Assembly: GCF_000016165.1 (NCBI RefSeq)
Contig: NC_009253.1
Span: 2,142,332-2,206,331, forward strand
From: Desulforamulus reducens MI-1
Lineage (GTDB): Bacteria > Bacillota > Desulfotomaculia > Desulfotomaculales > Desulfotomaculaceae
Length of the DNA stretch: 64,000 bases
Direction: 5' to 3'
The notes below the pieces were generated by a model. The model was not told the DNA's origin, did not search any database, and saw only the letters and a program-made list of their open reading frames with translations. Positions 30,614-41,706 of this stretch are shown one piece after another (the first letter of the stretch is position 1; each line of letters opens with the position of its first letter). A program made the translations under genes and the position numbers.

Positions 30614-31399
30614 TTAATTGTGCTTCAGCCTTTGCAGTTCCTCGATCAAACGATCGTTTAACACCCGAATGTAAGTACCCTTCATTCCCAAGGATTTGGA
30701 CTCAATCACCCCAGCGCTTTCAAATTTACGCAATGCATTTACAATAACTGACCGCGTGATACCCACCCTATCAGCAATCTTGCTGGCAACCAGGACCCCC
30801 TCGTCCCCTTCCAATTGTTCAAAAATGTGTTGAACTGCATCTAATTCAGAGTAAGATAAGGTACCGAGGGCAATTTGTACAGCTGCTTTCTTCCTTGCTT
30901 CTTCTTCCATTCTTCCTGCCCTTGCACGTAGAATTTCCATAGCAACTACCGTGGCACCATATTCGGCCAAGATCAAGTCCTCATCAGTAAAGTTTTGGTT
31001 AAACTTAGCCAACACCAAGGTTCCTAAACGTGAACCAGCACCTACAATGGGAACCACAGTGGTAACTTTGTTTTGACCCTTACACTTTTCTTCCTCAAAG
31101 AATACACATGCATCATAGGTCTGGCAGAAGTTTGCATGGGTTTCACTAACTCCCAAAAGTCCTTCGTTGTATTCCTCAGGAAAACGTTTGGAACCTTCAA
31201 CAATATCTTTCATAATATCACAGGCAAACTCTGGCATAAATTTGTAGCCAAGGGCCCGACCACGACGGTCAATAATATAGCAGTTTGCCTCAATGTTCTC
31301 AGATAACACATCTGCGATTTCGCCAAAGTCAACAGGATAACCAGCAGATTTCTGTAATAGTTTATTAATTGTACGTGTTCTTTCCAATAAGGTCTTCAT
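30614..31399 (-). CDS. codY: Global transcriptional repressor CodY
   Basis: 261 residues. N-terminal GAF domain (about 1-155) that senses branched-chain amino acids and a C-terminal winged helix-turn-helix: [20 protein letters not shown] is the recognition region, followed by the [14 protein letters not shown] wing. Represses nutrient acquisition, motility and sporulation genes when GTP and isoleucine are high. Order xerC-hslV-hslU-codY is that of Bacillus subtilis; no flagellar operon follows it here. Confidence 0.97.
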   Translation of the reverse strand: MKTLLERTRTINKLLQKSAGYPVDFGEIADVLSENIEANCYIIDRRGRALGYKFMPEFACDIMKDIVEGSKRFPEEYNEGLLGVSETHANFCQTYDACVFFEEEKCKGQNKVTTVVPIVGAGSRLGTLVLAKFNQNFTDEDLILAEYGATVVAMEILRARAGRMEEEARKKAAVQIALGTLSYSELDAVQHIFEQLEGDEGVLVASKIADRVGITRSVIVNALRKFESAGVIESKSLGMKGTYIRVLNDRLIEELQRLKHN

Positions 31400-31420
31400 T
31401 CTGTCACTCTCCCCGTTTTT

Positions 31421-32821
31421 TTAAAGAATATAACGACTAAGATCACGATTTGTTACAACATCCTTTAGCTTCTCACGAACATAATCACTGTCAATAGTGA
31501 GTGACTGTCCATTAAGTTCTGGAGCCTCGAAGGAAACATCCTCCAATAATTTTTCGAGAATGGTGTGCAACCGCCTTGCTCCAATGTTTTCATTTTGTTC
31601 ATTTACAGTATAAGCAATATCGGCAATTTCTACAAGAGAATTTTTAGAAAATTCAATTTTAAGTCCTTCAGTCCCTAATAACTCAGTGTATTGTTTGATT
31701 AAGGAGTTTTGCGGCTCTGTTAAAATTTGTTCAAAATCACTTCTGCTCAGGCTTTCTAACTCTACCCTGATGGGAAAACGTCCTTGTAACTCTGGAATTA
31801 AATCAGAGGGTTTTGCTATATGGAAAGCCCCGGCTGCTATGAAAAGGATATGATCTGTCTTTACAGGGCCATACTTTGTCATTACTGTGGATCCTTCCAC
31901 AATAGGAAGGATATCCCTTTGTACGCCTCCACGTGATACATCTGCACTACCAGTGGTCCCTTCCCTTGTAGCAATTTTATCAATCTCATCAAGGAAGATA
32001 ATCCCATGATCTTCTGCACGCTTCACCGCCTGTGCAGTCAATTCATCCATATCGATCAATTTCTGAGCTTCTTGCTGGGTTAATATCTTGCGAGCCTCTT
32101 CTACAGTGACCTTGCGTTTACGTTTTTTCCTTGGGAAAATACTCCCTAACACGTCTTGCATGTTAACGCCCATCTCTTCTACGCCACTGTTACTAAAAAC
32201 CTCAAGCATAGGTGTGCTTTGATCTTCCACTTCAATTTCTAGATAATCTTTTTCTAACTCACAGCGGGACATTTTTTCCCGTAGAGTTTCCCTCTCAAAC
32301 TTAATCCTACTATTTTGCTGCTCCCAGGATTTATCTTCCTGTTGAGTATCCTGCACCCCGCCAAATAGCATTTCAAAGGGATTTTTTGTTTGGGTAGGCC
32401 GGTTCGGATAGGGTGCTAAAAGTTCAATAATTCTTTCATCAGCCAGTCGCTTGGCCCGTTCTTCCACTTCTTCTACTTTTTCTTGCTTAAGCATGCGAAT
32501 GGAGGTTTCGACCAAATCCCTGACCATGGATTCTACATCCCGCCCCACATAGCCCACTTCTGTAAATTTAGTGGCTTCAATTTTAACAAAAGGGGCTTTT
32601 ACCAGTTTAGCTAAACGACGGGCAATTTCGGTTTTACCTACGCCCGTTGGGCCAATCATTAAAATATTCTTCGGTACAACCTCATCAATCAAATCTTCTT
32701 TCAACTTACTGCGACGGTACCTGTTTCGCAAAGCCACAGCCACTGCTTTTTTGGCTTTTTCTTGGCCCACTATATATTTATCAAGCTCTCTTACGGTTTG
32801 TCGTGGCGTCAGGGCTTCCAT
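31421..32821 (-). CDS. hslU: HslU ATPase subunit of the HslUV protease
   Basis: 466 residues. Walker [18 protein letters not shown], Walker [13 protein letters not shown], sensor region [14 protein letters not shown], with the I-domain between (about 110-240, charged coiled segment). It unfolds substrates and feeds them to HslV. ATG 32821 has AAAGGAGTGGAG upstream and gives the usual [13 protein letters not shown] start. Confidence 0.97.
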
Positions 32822-32846
32822 TGGCTCCACTCCTTTGATACCTAAA

Positions 32847-33377
32847 TTAAATTTCCTCAACAACAATATTTTTATTAGTGTAGACACAAATATCTGCGGC
32901 CAAATTTAGAGCCTCATAGGTTATATCTTTAGGCGAAAGATTGGTGTGTTTTGTGAGTGCTCTGGCAGCTGCCAATGCATAAGGACCGCCGGAACCTATG
33001 GCTGTTACTCCTTCATCCGGCTCAATAACTTCTCCGTTACCTGACAAAACCAACAGATGTTCTTGATTGGCCACAATCAGCATGGCCTCCAGCGTGCGCA
33101 GGTATTTGTCAGTACGCCAGGCTTTGGCCAATTCCACAGCAGCCCTCATTAGGTTACCATGATACTCTTCCAATTTTCCCTCAAACTTTTCAAATAGCGT
33201 AAAGGCGTCTGCCACCGACCCGGCAAAACCTGCCAAAACTTGACCATTATGCAAGCGTCTCACTTTTCTGGCAGTATGTTTCATGATCGTATTTTGTCCA
33301 AAGGTAACCTGCCCATCACCGGCTACGGCAACCTTGGTACCTCTCTTTACAGCAACAATGGTCGTTGCGTGAAACAT
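32847..33377 (-). CDS. hslV: HslV peptidase subunit of the HslUV protease
   Basis: 176 residues. [20 protein letters not shown] near the N-terminus contains the family's catalytic Thr region; in Bacillus ClpQ the sequence before it is also not fully processed. The start may be ATG 33377 or two codons earlier at 33383; GGAAGGG fits the former at 6 bases. Forms the double-hexamer core cleaving substrates delivered by HslU. Confidence 0.96.
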
Positions 33378-33402
33378 CAGCATCCCTTCCTCTTTTCCAA
33401 AG

Positions 33403-34299
33403 CTACGCCCTTGGGTGGCTCATTTTATAAACTCGCTTAATTTTTTTCTTTGTTACGTGGGTGTAGATCTGAGTTGTTGACAAAGAAACATGCCCAAGTA
33501 ACTCCTGAACACTGCGTAAATCTGCTCCGTTATCCAGTAAATGAGTAGCAAATGAATGACGAATTGTATGGGGACTAACATTTAATTTCATGCCAAGTCG
33601 TTGGCAGTATTTATCCACTATTTTTCTAATACCCCTATCACTTAACCGAGTCCCTTTATAGTTAACAAAAACAGCCTCACAGTCTTTTATTACCATTTTA
33701 GGTCGAGCATTTCTACAATATTCTTTCATTGCTGCCACTGCACTTTGATGGAATGGAACGACCCGTTCCTTAGATCCTTTTCCCATTACCCTGATATATC
33801 CCCTGGCCAAATCAATATTGCTAAGATCTAAAGCAACCAGTTCTGACACACGTATGCCAGTGGCATAGAGCAACTCCAGCAGCGCCCGGTCCCTAATGCC
33901 TAGAGGAGAATGATCTGGTGCTTCCACCAGTTGTTTCGTCTCCTCCTGGTATAAGAACTTAGGCAATCTTTTCTCCCGTTTAGGATTAGCCACCCGTAGC
34001 ATCGGATTGGTATAGGCTAACCTTTCATTATAAAGAAATTTAAAAAAAGCTCTCCATGAAGCAAGTTTTCTGGCCACCGTTGCTCTACTTAAGTTTTTTT
34101 GTCTTAGATAGGCCAGAAATTCCCTTACCAAACTACTATTAATTGATGCGTGATCCATTTTTTCAATTGGTTTATTTAAGACAATTGAAAAGTAATCCAA
34201 ACCATCAAATAAATCTTTCTGGTAAGCCTCAATGGTATGAATAGAAAAATTTTTTTGTACTTTTAAATAATTAACAAAGTTATCTATTAAAACATACAT
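33403..34299 (-). CDS. xerC: Tyrosine recombinase XerC/CodV
   Basis: 298 residues. N-terminal SAM-like core-binding domain ([18 protein letters not shown]) and catalytic domain with [13 protein letters not shown] (Arg I), [12 protein letters not shown] (His-x-x-Arg), [17 protein letters not shown] (Tyr). Resolves chromosome dimers at dif with XerD. ATG 34299 was chosen because it begins the family's usual N-terminus; the SD (TTGGGAT) is weak and an upstream ATG at 34335 is possible. Confidence 0.93.
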   Translation of the reverse strand: MYVLIDNFVNYLKVQKNFSIHTIEAYQKDLFDGLDYFSIVLNKPIEKMDHASINSSLVREFLAYLRQKNLSRATVARKLASWRAFFKFLYNERLAYTNPMLRVANPKREKRLPKFLYQEETKQLVEAPDHSPLGIRDRALLELLYATGIRVSELVALDLSNIDLARGYIRVMGKGSKERVVPFHQSAVAAMKEYCRNARPKMVIKDCEAVFVNYKGTRLSDRGIRKIVDKYCQRLGMKLNVSPHTIRHSFATHLLDNGADLRSVQELLGHVSLSTTQIYTHVTKKKIKRVYKMSHPRA

Positions 34300-34420
34300 A
34301 AATATCCCAACTATTTCTTTGTCGAAATATGACACCTAATAAAATATATCACAAGCCCTTTTGAAATTGCAACTACCTTTTGACAATTTAATTATTATAT
34401 TGTTATTCCCCTATTGTCTC

Positions 34421-35746
34421 TTATATATCACATATTTTTTCTTTTTCAATCCACTCCTTCAATATTTCAAGAGCTCGCTCTGCCTGGGCACGACCCCTTT
34501 CCCGCTTGCCTTTAAGCCGGACAGTAAGCTCTGGAAACAGACCAAAGGTAACATTCATTGGTTGAAAGTTCTTTGTGGAAGCAGTGGTTATATAATGCAT
34601 TAATGCCCCATGAGCGGTTTCTTTCGGGAAAATTAATAAATCTTTCTGTTTTGCCAAAGCTGCAGCGTTGATTCCTGCTATTAATCCTGCTGCGGCAGAT
34701 TCTACATAACCTTCTACTCCGGTAATTTGCCCGGCAAAGAATATTCTTGGGTGTTCTTTCATTTGAAGGGTAGGTTGTAAGAGAACTGGAGATGTAATAT
34801 ATGTATTTCTGTGCATAACACCGTATCGCACAAATTCAGCATCTTCCAGACCCGGGATAAAGCTAAAAACTCTTTTTTGCTCACCCCATTTAAGATTTGT
34901 CTGAAAACCCACCAGATTAAAAAGAGTACCCTCAGCATTATCCTGCCTCAACTGAACAACCCCGTGGGGTCTTTTGCCAGTTCTTGGGTCAGTTAGACCA
35001 ACTGGCTTTAATGGCCCGTAGAGCAATGTATCCTTCCCTCGGGAGGCTAATACTTCAACTGGCATACAGCCTTCAAAATGTACCTGTTTTTCAAATTCTT
35101 TTATTGGGGCCCTTTCCGCATGAATCAGTGCATCATAGAATTTTTCGTATTCATCTTGATCCATGGGACAGTTTAAATAAGCTTCCTCACCCTTACCATA
35201 ACGCGAAGCTCGGAAAACCTTTGTCATATCAAGGGACTCCAGGGTCACAATGGGAGCGGCTGCGTCATAAAAATATAGATACTGTTCACCTGTAACTTTA
35301 GCTATTTCATGAGATAAAGATTCGGAGGTAAGGGGACCTGAGGCCACAATTACTATTCCCTTTTCAGGTATCTTTGTTACTTCTTCCCTGTGTATATCTA
35401 TCAAGGGATGATCTTCCAGTGTCTCTGTAATATATCGAGAAAAACCTTCCCGGTCAACTGCCAGTGCCCCACCAGCCGGAACCTTGTGATTATCTGCGGC
35501 TGAGATAATTAAAGAGTCAAGCTGCCTCATTTCCTCTTTTAGTAAACCTACTGCATTTTCTATGGCAGCAGCCCTTAAGGAATTACTACAAACCAGTTCT
35601 GAAAAATAGGCTGTATGGTGGGCCGGAGGGTATTTCTGCGGTCGCATCTCGTAGAGGTCCACATGTATACCCCTACGAGCTAATTGCCATGCAGCCTCCG
35701 AACCAGCCAATCCCGCACCAATAACTGTAACCCTGTGCTCTGTCAT
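34421..35746 (-). CDS. trmFO: Folate-dependent tRNA (m5U54) methyltransferase TrmFO
   Basis: 441 residues. FAD-binding [21 protein letters not shown] at the N-terminus, [16 protein letters not shown], and [17 protein letters not shown] near the C-terminus. It methylates U54 of tRNA using methylene-tetrahydrofolate and FADH2. ATG 35746 follows AGGAGG at 10 bases. Lies between topA and xerC as in Bacillus. Confidence 0.96.
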   Translation of the reverse strand: MTEHRVTVIGAGLAGSEAAWQLARRGIHVDLYEMRPQKYPPAHHTAYFSELVCSNSLRAAAIENAVGLLKEEMRQLDSLIISAADNHKVPAGGALAVDREGFSRYITETLEDHPLIDIHREEVTKIPEKGIVIVASGPLTSESLSHEIAKVTGEQYLYFYDAAAPIVTLESLDMTKVFRASRYGKGEEAYLNCPMDQDEYEKFYDALIHAERAPIKEFEKQVHFEGCMPVEVLASRGKDTLLYGPLKPVGLTDPRTGKRPHGVVQLRQDNAEGTLFNLVGFQTNLKWGEQKRVFSFIPGLEDAEFVRYGVMHRNTYITSPVLLQPTLQMKEHPRIFFAGQITGVEGYVESAAAGLIAGINAAALAKQKDLLIFPKETAHGALMHYITTASTKNFQPMNVTFGLFPELTVRLKGKRERGRAQAERALEILKEWIEKEKICDI

Positions 35747-35829
35747 GTAGAATAGTCCTCCTGTTGATTGATAGGGGATAAGAAAATGAGAAGAATACTG
35801 TTTATCAGCCCTTCTCACTCTTAAACCTT

Positions 35830-37962
35830 TTACTTCTTATTGTTTTTCACTGTCTTCTTTTTATTTCCGTTTATATTGGATGCAGCCTTTTCTCCTTTAC
35901 TGGGACAATGTTCATTTACACATTGCAAAACCTTTTCTTTGCCCCGGGATTTTTTCTCCACCATCATTTCACCACATTGGGTGCATTTTTCCTTGGTCGG
36001 CATATCCCATGTTACAAATTCGCATTCCGGGTATCTGCTGCATCCATAAAATTTGCGTCCTTTCTTGCTTCGTCTTAATACCATTTCACCCTCACACTTA
36101 GGGCAGCCAACACCGGTTGGTTCTAAGAGGGGTTTTGTATTTCGACAGTCCGGAAACCCTGGGCAAGCAAGAAATTTACCGTATCGCCCAAGTTTAATAA
36201 CCATATTTCTACCGCATTGTTCGCAAATTTCCTCCGAAACCTCATCTGCCACTTGCACTTTACCAATTGCTTCTTCAGCTGTTTCCAGGGTTTGGGAAAA
36301 GGGTTCATAAAAATCCCTTAGAACACCCGCCCACTGTTGTTCCCCCTCAGCAATCTGATCAAGTTTTTTCTCCATATCCGCCGTGAATTCTACATTAATA
36401 ATCTCTGGAAAATGGTTTTTCAATAAATCAACAACAATGACGCCCAATTCGGTGGGATAAAACTGTTTGTTTTCTCTTACAACGTAGCCGCGTCTTTGAA
36501 TGGTCTCAACGATAGGTGCATAGGTACTTGGACGTCCAATGCCTTTCTCTTCCAACACCTTTACCAGAGTAGCGTCCGTATAGCGTGGGGGAGGTTGTGT
36601 AAAATGTTGCTTAGGCGTTAAGTCTTTGGCCTGCACCTTATCCCCCTTAGCTAATTCAGGCAAAACACTCTCTTCTTCTTTATGGCCATCATCGTTACCC
36701 TCTATGTAAACTTGCATAAATCCTGGAAATTTAATAATCGATCCTGTGGCCCGGAATAGGTAATCCCCTGCACTTATATCCATGGACGTGGTGTCAATAA
36801 CCGCCGATGCCATTTGACTGGCCAAAAATCGAGACCATATTAATTTATAAAGTTTGAATTGATCATTGGTTAAGTATTGTTTAATACTATCTGGGTCACG
36901 GTTAACGGATGTGGGTCGAATGGCCTCGTGGGCATCCTGCACTTTTCCTTTGGCTACAACCTGTCTTGGTTGCTTTGGTACATAGGCTGGGCCAAACCGC
37001 TCCATAATAAAACTTCGGGTTTCTTCAATAGCGGTTTCAGATACTCTAGTGGAGTCGGTACGTATATAAGTCACTAAACCTACGGGTCCTTCTTTGCCCA
37101 AATCGATACCTTCATAAAGCTGTTGTGCCACAACCATGGTCTTACGGGACGTAAAATTAAGCTTTCTCGAAGCTTCCTGCTGCAAGGAACTGGTGGTAAA
37201 GGGAGGTGCTGGGTTACGCAATCTCTCTTTTCTGGTTACGTTTGAAACAACGTATGCTGCTCCCTTTAATTCTGCTAGGATTTTATCCATAGTCTCTTGA
37301 TTTGGTATTACTATTTTTTTATTCTTGTGTTTATGCAGTTTAGCCTCAAAGGGAGACTTTGCTGATTTTAAGAATTTTCCCGTCAGAGTCCAGTATTCCT
37401 CTGGAATAAACGCCTGTATTTCTTCTTCCCGATCACAAATTAGGCGTACAGCCACTGACTGAACTCGACCTGCAGATAGCCCTTTTTTAACCTTTCGCCA
37501 CAAGAGAGGGCTTAAATTATAACCCACCAGCCTGTCTAATATTCTTCTTGCCTGCTGTGCATTAACCCTATCCACGTCAATGCGCCGTGGTTGCTTAACA
37601 GCAGCTTGGATGGCATTTTTAGTAATTTCATTAAATTCAATGCGACAAGGGGTTTCTTCATCTATCTCCAACAATTTGGTTAAATGCCAGGCAATTGCCT
37701 CACCTTCACGGTCCGGGTCAGATGCCAGCAGAACATGATCAACTTTCTTAACGGCAGAACGGAGTTCTTTAAGGATGTCCCCTTTCCCGCGAATTGTTAT
37801 GTATTTTGGAGAAAATGCATTTTCAACATCAACACCAAACTGGCTTTTGGGTAAATCTCTCACATGTCCCATGGAAGCTTTTACTGTATAGTTTTTGCCT
37901 AAATATTTGCCAATGCTTTTTGCTTTAGCAGGTGATTCAACAATTACTAATGTTTTACTCAA
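35830..37962 (-). CDS. topA: DNA topoisomerase I
   Basis: 710 residues. N-terminal TOPRIM ([34 protein letters not shown]), active-site region [15 protein letters not shown] with the nucleophilic Tyr, and three C-terminal zinc-finger segments (CEQCG...CPGFPDC; CPKCEG...CSRYPEC; CTQCGE...CVNEHC). The tail is Lys/Asn-rich. It relaxes negative supercoils. Confidence 0.97.
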   Translation of the reverse strand: MSKTLVIVESPAKAKSIGKYLGKNYTVKASMGHVRDLPKSQFGVDVENAFSPKYITIRGKGDILKELRSAVKKVDHVLLASDPDREGEAIAWHLTKLLEIDEETPCRIEFNEITKNAIQAAVKQPRRIDVDRVNAQQARRILDRLVGYNLSPLLWRKVKKGLSAGRVQSVAVRLICDREEEIQAFIPEEYWTLTGKFLKSAKSPFEAKLHKHKNKKIVIPNQETMDKILAELKGAAYVVSNVTRKERLRNPAPPFTTSSLQQEASRKLNFTSRKTMVVAQQLYEGIDLGKEGPVGLVTYIRTDSTRVSETAIEETRSFIMERFGPAYVPKQPRQVVAKGKVQDAHEAIRPTSVNRDPDSIKQYLTNDQFKLYKLIWSRFLASQMASAVIDTTSMDISAGDYLFRATGSIIKFPGFMQVYIEGNDDGHKEEESVLPELAKGDKVQAKDLTPKQHFTQPPPRYTDATLVKVLEEKGIGRPSTYAPIVETIQRRGYVVRENKQFYPTELGVIVVDLLKNHFPEIINVEFTADMEKKLDQIAEGEQQWAGVLRDFYEPFSQTLETAEEAIGKVQVADEVSEEICEQCGRNMVIKLGRYGKFLACPGFPDCRNTKPLLEPTGVGCPKCEGEMVLRRSKKGRKFYGCSRYPECEFVTWDMPTKEKCTQCGEMMVEKKSRGKEKVLQCVNEHCPSKGEKAASNINGNKKKTVKNNKK

Positions 37963-38087
37963 ATTGGTACACCTCGTTTAGAAAAGCCTTTTCAACGCTC
38001 CTCTGTAAGGAGCTGATTCTCGTTAACTTTACTGGCCCCTAACTACTTTTACTGTATCAATATTTATTATTATTTAGAACCAATTCC

Positions 38088-39245
38088 CTATAACCCAGCA
38101 TTAATATACATTTTTCCAGGAAGGGATCTGATTAAACCTTCTATTTCTAATATCGTTAAAGCTGCTGCAACCTCTTCTGGCAACAACTTACTTAAATTAA
38201 TAACTTGCTCCATCGTTTGAGGGATTTCCGATAATACTGCTAAAACCTTTTTTTCATTGACTTCCAAGGTTACCTTCTTCGATTTTTTTTGTTGACTTTT
38301 AATATCCTTTGTCTCTATCCCTAGTTCTTTCAAAATGTCTAAAGCTCCCGTAACCAAGCTAGCCCCTTGCTTTATTAACTTATTGGTTCCGGCACTTTTG
38401 GGGTTGTTAATATTACCAGGAACTGCCATAACTTCCCTTCCCTGCTCCAAAGCAAAGTCTGCCGTTATTAAAGCACCACTTTTTTCAGCTGCCTCTATCA
38501 CCACAACTGCACTGCTTAATCCGCTGATAATCCGGTTTCGACTAGGAAAGTGCCATGGCTCAGGCATGGTACCCGGCGGAAATTCTGTAATAATGGCACC
38601 CTTTTCAATAATTTGTTTCATTAATTTCTCATTTTCTCTAGGATACACAATATCTGGCCCGCATCCCAGCACAGCCATTGTCATGCCATTATTCATCAAT
38701 GCCGCTCGGTGGGAAGCACTGTCTATCCCCCGGGCCATACCGCTGATAATTTCTATACCTCCCCTAGCCAGTTCTCCTGCCAGGGTTTCGGTGACCACTA
38801 GGCCATAGGGAGAAGGTTTTCTGGATCCAATAATTGCTATTCCTATACAATCATCCTGTGGCAAATGACCCCTGACAAAAATGGCCGGCGGCGGATCATG
38901 GATACATTTTAGTAAATATGGATAGGTTTCATCATCAATTGTAAGAACTTTACAACTGATTTTTTCAAGATATTTTTCCAAGTTATCAAACTGAATGTTC
39001 TTTCTGCGTTGTACTAGTTTCCTAGCACCCTGGACCCCGACACAGGGAACCCCTTGTAAATCATTCTCAGACGCTTGCCAAGCCTCTACGGGAGATCCAA
39101 AATGGTGAATGATATCCCATACGCGTCGACCACTGCCTGGCAGAAGAATCTGCCACCCTATCCATCCTAAACGATTATCCAAATTACCCACCCCGGTTAC
39201 TGGATTTCTACCACTTTCGGGATTGTAATTGGATTTTCCTTCCAT
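38088..39245 (-). CDS. dprA: DNA processing protein DprA/Smf
   Basis: 385 residues. Rossmann-type core with IAIIGSRKPSPYGLVV, SGMARGIDSASHRAALMNNG and EPWHFPSRNRIISGLSSAVV, and a C-terminal winged-helix segment (PQTMEQVINLSKLLPEEVAAAL). It loads RecA onto incoming single-stranded DNA in transformation. Upstream of topA, as in many Firmicutes. Confidence 0.95.
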   Translation of the reverse strand: MEGKSNYNPESGRNPVTGVGNLDNRLGWIGWQILLPGSGRRVWDIIHHFGSPVEAWQASENDLQGVPCVGVQGARKLVQRRKNIQFDNLEKYLEKISCKVLTIDDETYPYLLKCIHDPPPAIFVRGHLPQDDCIGIAIIGSRKPSPYGLVVTETLAGELARGGIEIISGMARGIDSASHRAALMNNGMTMAVLGCGPDIVYPRENEKLMKQIIEKGAIITEFPPGTMPEPWHFPSRNRIISGLSSAVVVIEAAEKSGALITADFALEQGREVMAVPGNINNPKSAGTNKLIKQGASLVTGALDILKELGIETKDIKSQQKKSKKVTLEVNEKKVLAVLSEIPQTMEQVINLSKLLPEEVAAALTILEIEGLIRSLPGKMYINAGL

Positions 39246-39266
39246 ACAATCTTTTTTTTCTAAAAT

Positions 39267-40178
39267 TTATGAGATCAACCTTAAAATATGGCCTATGTCC
39301 TGATGCTTTCGCAAAAGATCTTGGTGTAAGTCCCCAAAAAATTTAAGCCTATTTCCCATTGTATAAATATTAAATTCACTTGGCTTTAAATGCAGTTTTT
39401 CAATTTCCTCCCACATCACTGGTGTTGATATGGGTGCACCAGCAATAGGTCGCAAACTATAGGTCCATGCCATGCTTTTACCTCTGGTATTCTGTAGGTA
39501 ATCAACGTAGATTTTTCTTTTATCCCTTTTAGCTAAGGACCTCTCAATGGTTGCTTTCTCAGAGAAAGCATCTGCTACTGTTTGTGCAATTAAACCCATT
39601 GCCTTGGTTACCTGTTGAAAGGTATATACCGGCCTAAGAGGAATAAAAATATGAATACCAGTCGCCCCAGAGGTTTTCGGGTAACCAACCAGCTTTAAGT
39701 GGTCTAACGCATTTTTGATCACCAATGCCACTTCTAATACATCTCGAAACTTTGCCTCTTCTCCCGGGTCTAAATCAATAATAGCAATATCTGGATATTC
39801 TATATGACTTTGTTTGCATAACCATGCATGTATTTCTATACATCCCTGATTGGCTAACCACACCAAGGTAGCAGCATCTTCACAAATTATATAATTCACT
39901 GTCTTATCTGAATGTCGTATGGACTCTGTCTTTATCCATTCCGGAGCATAATTGGGACATTCTTTCTGATAGAAAAATCCCCCTTCAATACCATCTGGAT
40001 AACGTTTCATTACCAAGGGGCGCTCTTTTATATAAGGAAGTAAATAAGGCGCAACGTCCGTATAATACTTTACTAGGTGTGCTTTGGTCAAGCCCTCGGG
40101 CCACATTAACTTATTTAAATTAGTAAGTTTTATATTTTTCCCCTCTATTCTTGTCTCTGTTGTTGATATAGTGCTCAC
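39267..40178 (-). CDS. LigD-type NHEJ DNA polymerase/primase domain protein (stand-alone)
   Basis: 303 residues, a single polymerase domain of LigD (archaeo-eukaryotic primase fold). AIIDLDPGEEAKFRDV carries the catalytic DxD and KTSGATGIHIFIPL the conserved Ser-Gly and His; MAWTYSLRPIAGAPISTPVMW is the family C-terminus. It fills gaps and adds ribo- or deoxynucleotides at breaks in Ku-dependent end joining. The start is GTG 40178, 8 bases after GGGAGG. Its partners (ligase and Ku) are 18 kb away, beyond a transport island. Confidence 0.92.
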   Translation of the reverse strand: MSTISTTETRIEGKNIKLTNLNKLMWPEGLTKAHLVKYYTDVAPYLLPYIKERPLVMKRYPDGIEGGFFYQKECPNYAPEWIKTESIRHSDKTVNYIICEDAATLVWLANQGCIEIHAWLCKQSHIEYPDIAIIDLDPGEEAKFRDVLEVALVIKNALDHLKLVGYPKTSGATGIHIFIPLRPVYTFQQVTKAMGLIAQTVADAFSEKATIERSLAKRDKRKIYVDYLQNTRGKSMAWTYSLRPIAGAPISTPVMWEEIEKLHLKPSEFNIYTMGNRLKFFGDLHQDLLRKHQDIGHILRLIS

Positions 40179-40220
40179 CTTTACGCCTCCCTTCACTTTT
40201 TATATTTTGTCCCCATCTTT

Positions 40221-40256
40221 AAAAAAATTATAGCCCGGCAAAGATGCCGGGCTATA
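40221..40256 (-). terminator. Terminator of the first NhaD-type permease gene
   Basis: Perfect 11-base stem TATAGCCCGGC/GCCGGGCTATA with a 6-base loop, then AATTTTTTT on the minus strand, 10 bases after the stop codon. It isolates the transport island from the NHEJ polymerase gene downstream. Confidence 0.93.
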
Positions 40257-40265
40257 AAAAGAATT

Positions 40266-41549
40266 TTATGTTAAGTAGAAGAAATATAGATAAGTAGAAG
40301 AAATGATGATGGATACTATCATTAAGGGAAAGGCCACTTTCATAAAGCCAAGGAAAGTAAATTTCATTCCTTGTTTCTCGGCCATTCCAACCACCACCAC
40401 GTTAGCAGAAGCACCAATAATTGTTCCATTGCCGCCCAGACAGGCCCCTAGGGCCAAAGACCACCAGAGGGGGTCAAGGTTAGTCATACCGCCTAAACGT
40501 CCCATATCTTGAATCAACGGAATCATGGTAGCCACAAAGGGGATATTATCCACAAAGGCTGAGGCTATGGCAGACAGCCAAAGGATTAACATACCTGTGG
40601 TAAGCAATTCCCCACCGGTTATTTCCAATGCCTTTGCGGCAATCCATTCAATGACACCAACCTCTTCCAGACCGCCAACCAGAATGAACAATCCAGCAAA
40701 GAAGAAGATGACAGGCCATTCCACAGCCTCCAAGGCATGTTCTGGTTCCTCACCAGTTAATAGCAACAGCAGGGCTGCACCAGCCAGCGCAATGGTAGCC
40801 GATTCTAGATGCGCATACTGGTGCAGTAGGAATCCGCCAATGGTTAATGCCAGAACAAACAAAGCCTTTTTAAGAAGTTTAGCATCCTTAATTTCATCAT
40901 TTTCATTCATGGCTAAAATGTTTTGCTTTAACTCTTCCCGAACCACAAATTCCTTACGGTAAATCCATTTCAAAAGATAAATGGTAACAACCATAATAAC
41001 TATTACTACAGGTGCTAGATTAACCACAAAATCCATAAAACCAAGACCAACGGCAGAACCAATCATAATATTTGGCGGGTCGCCAATCAGAGTAGCTGTA
41101 CCCCCAATATTAGAAGATAAAACTTCTGATATTAAGATTGGCATAGGGTTAATTTCCAAGGCTCTGGCAATGGAGAAAGTAACGGGAACAATCAAAAGCA
41201 CGGTAGTAACATTGTCCAATAGGGCTGATAAAACGGCAGTAATTACAGACAAGGCTACTAATATGGCTAAGGGTTCACCTTTACTTTGTTTGGCCGCCTT
41301 CACGGCAAGATACTCAAAAACACCTGAGCGCCTAGTAATACCCACAATAATCATCATCCCCACCAAAAGACCAATGGTGTTGAAGTCAATGGCTTCAACG
41401 GCCCTCTCCTGATGTAAGACGCCAGCAATGATTAAGATCATCGCGCCAAACAACGCAACGACCGTCCGATGAATCTTTTCAGAAATAATAATTGCGTAAG
41501 CAACGAGAAAGACGGTCGTAGCAAAAATGACTTGACTGTTTCCTTCCAT
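40266..41549 (-). CDS. ArsB/NhaD-type ion permease, copy 1
   Basis: 427 residues, about eleven membrane helices, ion transporter superfamily (ArsB/NhaD, P-protein-like). Family landmarks: FNTIGLLVGMMIIVGI, LDNVTTVLLIVPVTFS, GGTATLIGDPPNIMIGSA, and the repeat-half ALGACLGGNGTIIGASANVV. Members exchange Na+ for H+ or export anions; the substrate is not evident. It is nearly the same length and sequence as the copy at 44378-45661. Good RBS and a promoter candidate of its own lie upstream. Confidence 0.88.
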   Translation of the reverse strand: MEGNSQVIFATTVFLVAYAIIISEKIHRTVVALFGAMILIIAGVLHQERAVEAIDFNTIGLLVGMMIIVGITRRSGVFEYLAVKAAKQSKGEPLAILVALSVITAVLSALLDNVTTVLLIVPVTFSIARALEINPMPILISEVLSSNIGGTATLIGDPPNIMIGSAVGLGFMDFVVNLAPVVIVIMVVTIYLLKWIYRKEFVVREELKQNILAMNENDEIKDAKLLKKALFVLALTIGGFLLHQYAHLESATIALAGAALLLLLTGEEPEHALEAVEWPVIFFFAGLFILVGGLEEVGVIEWIAAKALEITGGELLTTGMLILWLSAIASAFVDNIPFVATMIPLIQDMGRLGGMTNLDPLWWSLALGACLGGNGTIIGASANVVVVGMAEKQGMKFTFLGFMKVAFPLMIVSIIISSTYLYFFYLT

Positions 41550-41609
41550 AATATATCCCCTCTCCTAGTATTTGGTGTGACCATCAGTCCCTTATACACT
41601 GCCATGAAT

Positions 41610-41638
41610 ATTATAATCCTATCAATATCCCTTTACAA
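41610..41638 (-). promoter_or_regulatory. Candidate sigma-A promoter of NhaD-type copy 1
   Basis: Minus strand TTGTAA (41633-41638), 17-base spacer, perfect TATAAT (41610-41615). Transcription would begin near 41603, giving a leader of about 54 bases. Confidence 0.55.
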
Positions 41639-41662
41639 GAATGTTGTCGAAATATTTATTTT

Positions 41663-41703
41663 AATTTAGATACCCTGGTTTTGCAAACCAGGGTATCTAA
41701 ATT
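41663..41703 (-). terminator. Terminator-like hairpin after SLC13 copy 1
   Basis: A perfect 19-base inverted repeat (41663-41681 and 41685-41703) with a 3-base loop, placed 3 bases after the stop codon of the SLC13 gene; both flanks are AT-rich. Unusually long perfect stem for a terminator. Confidence 0.85.
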
Positions 41704-41706
41704 AAA

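Noticed and set aside
36053-36310. Frames antisense to the topA zinc-finger region
   Set aside because: Shadows of the zinc-finger coding sequence, with no start signals and no family resemblance.
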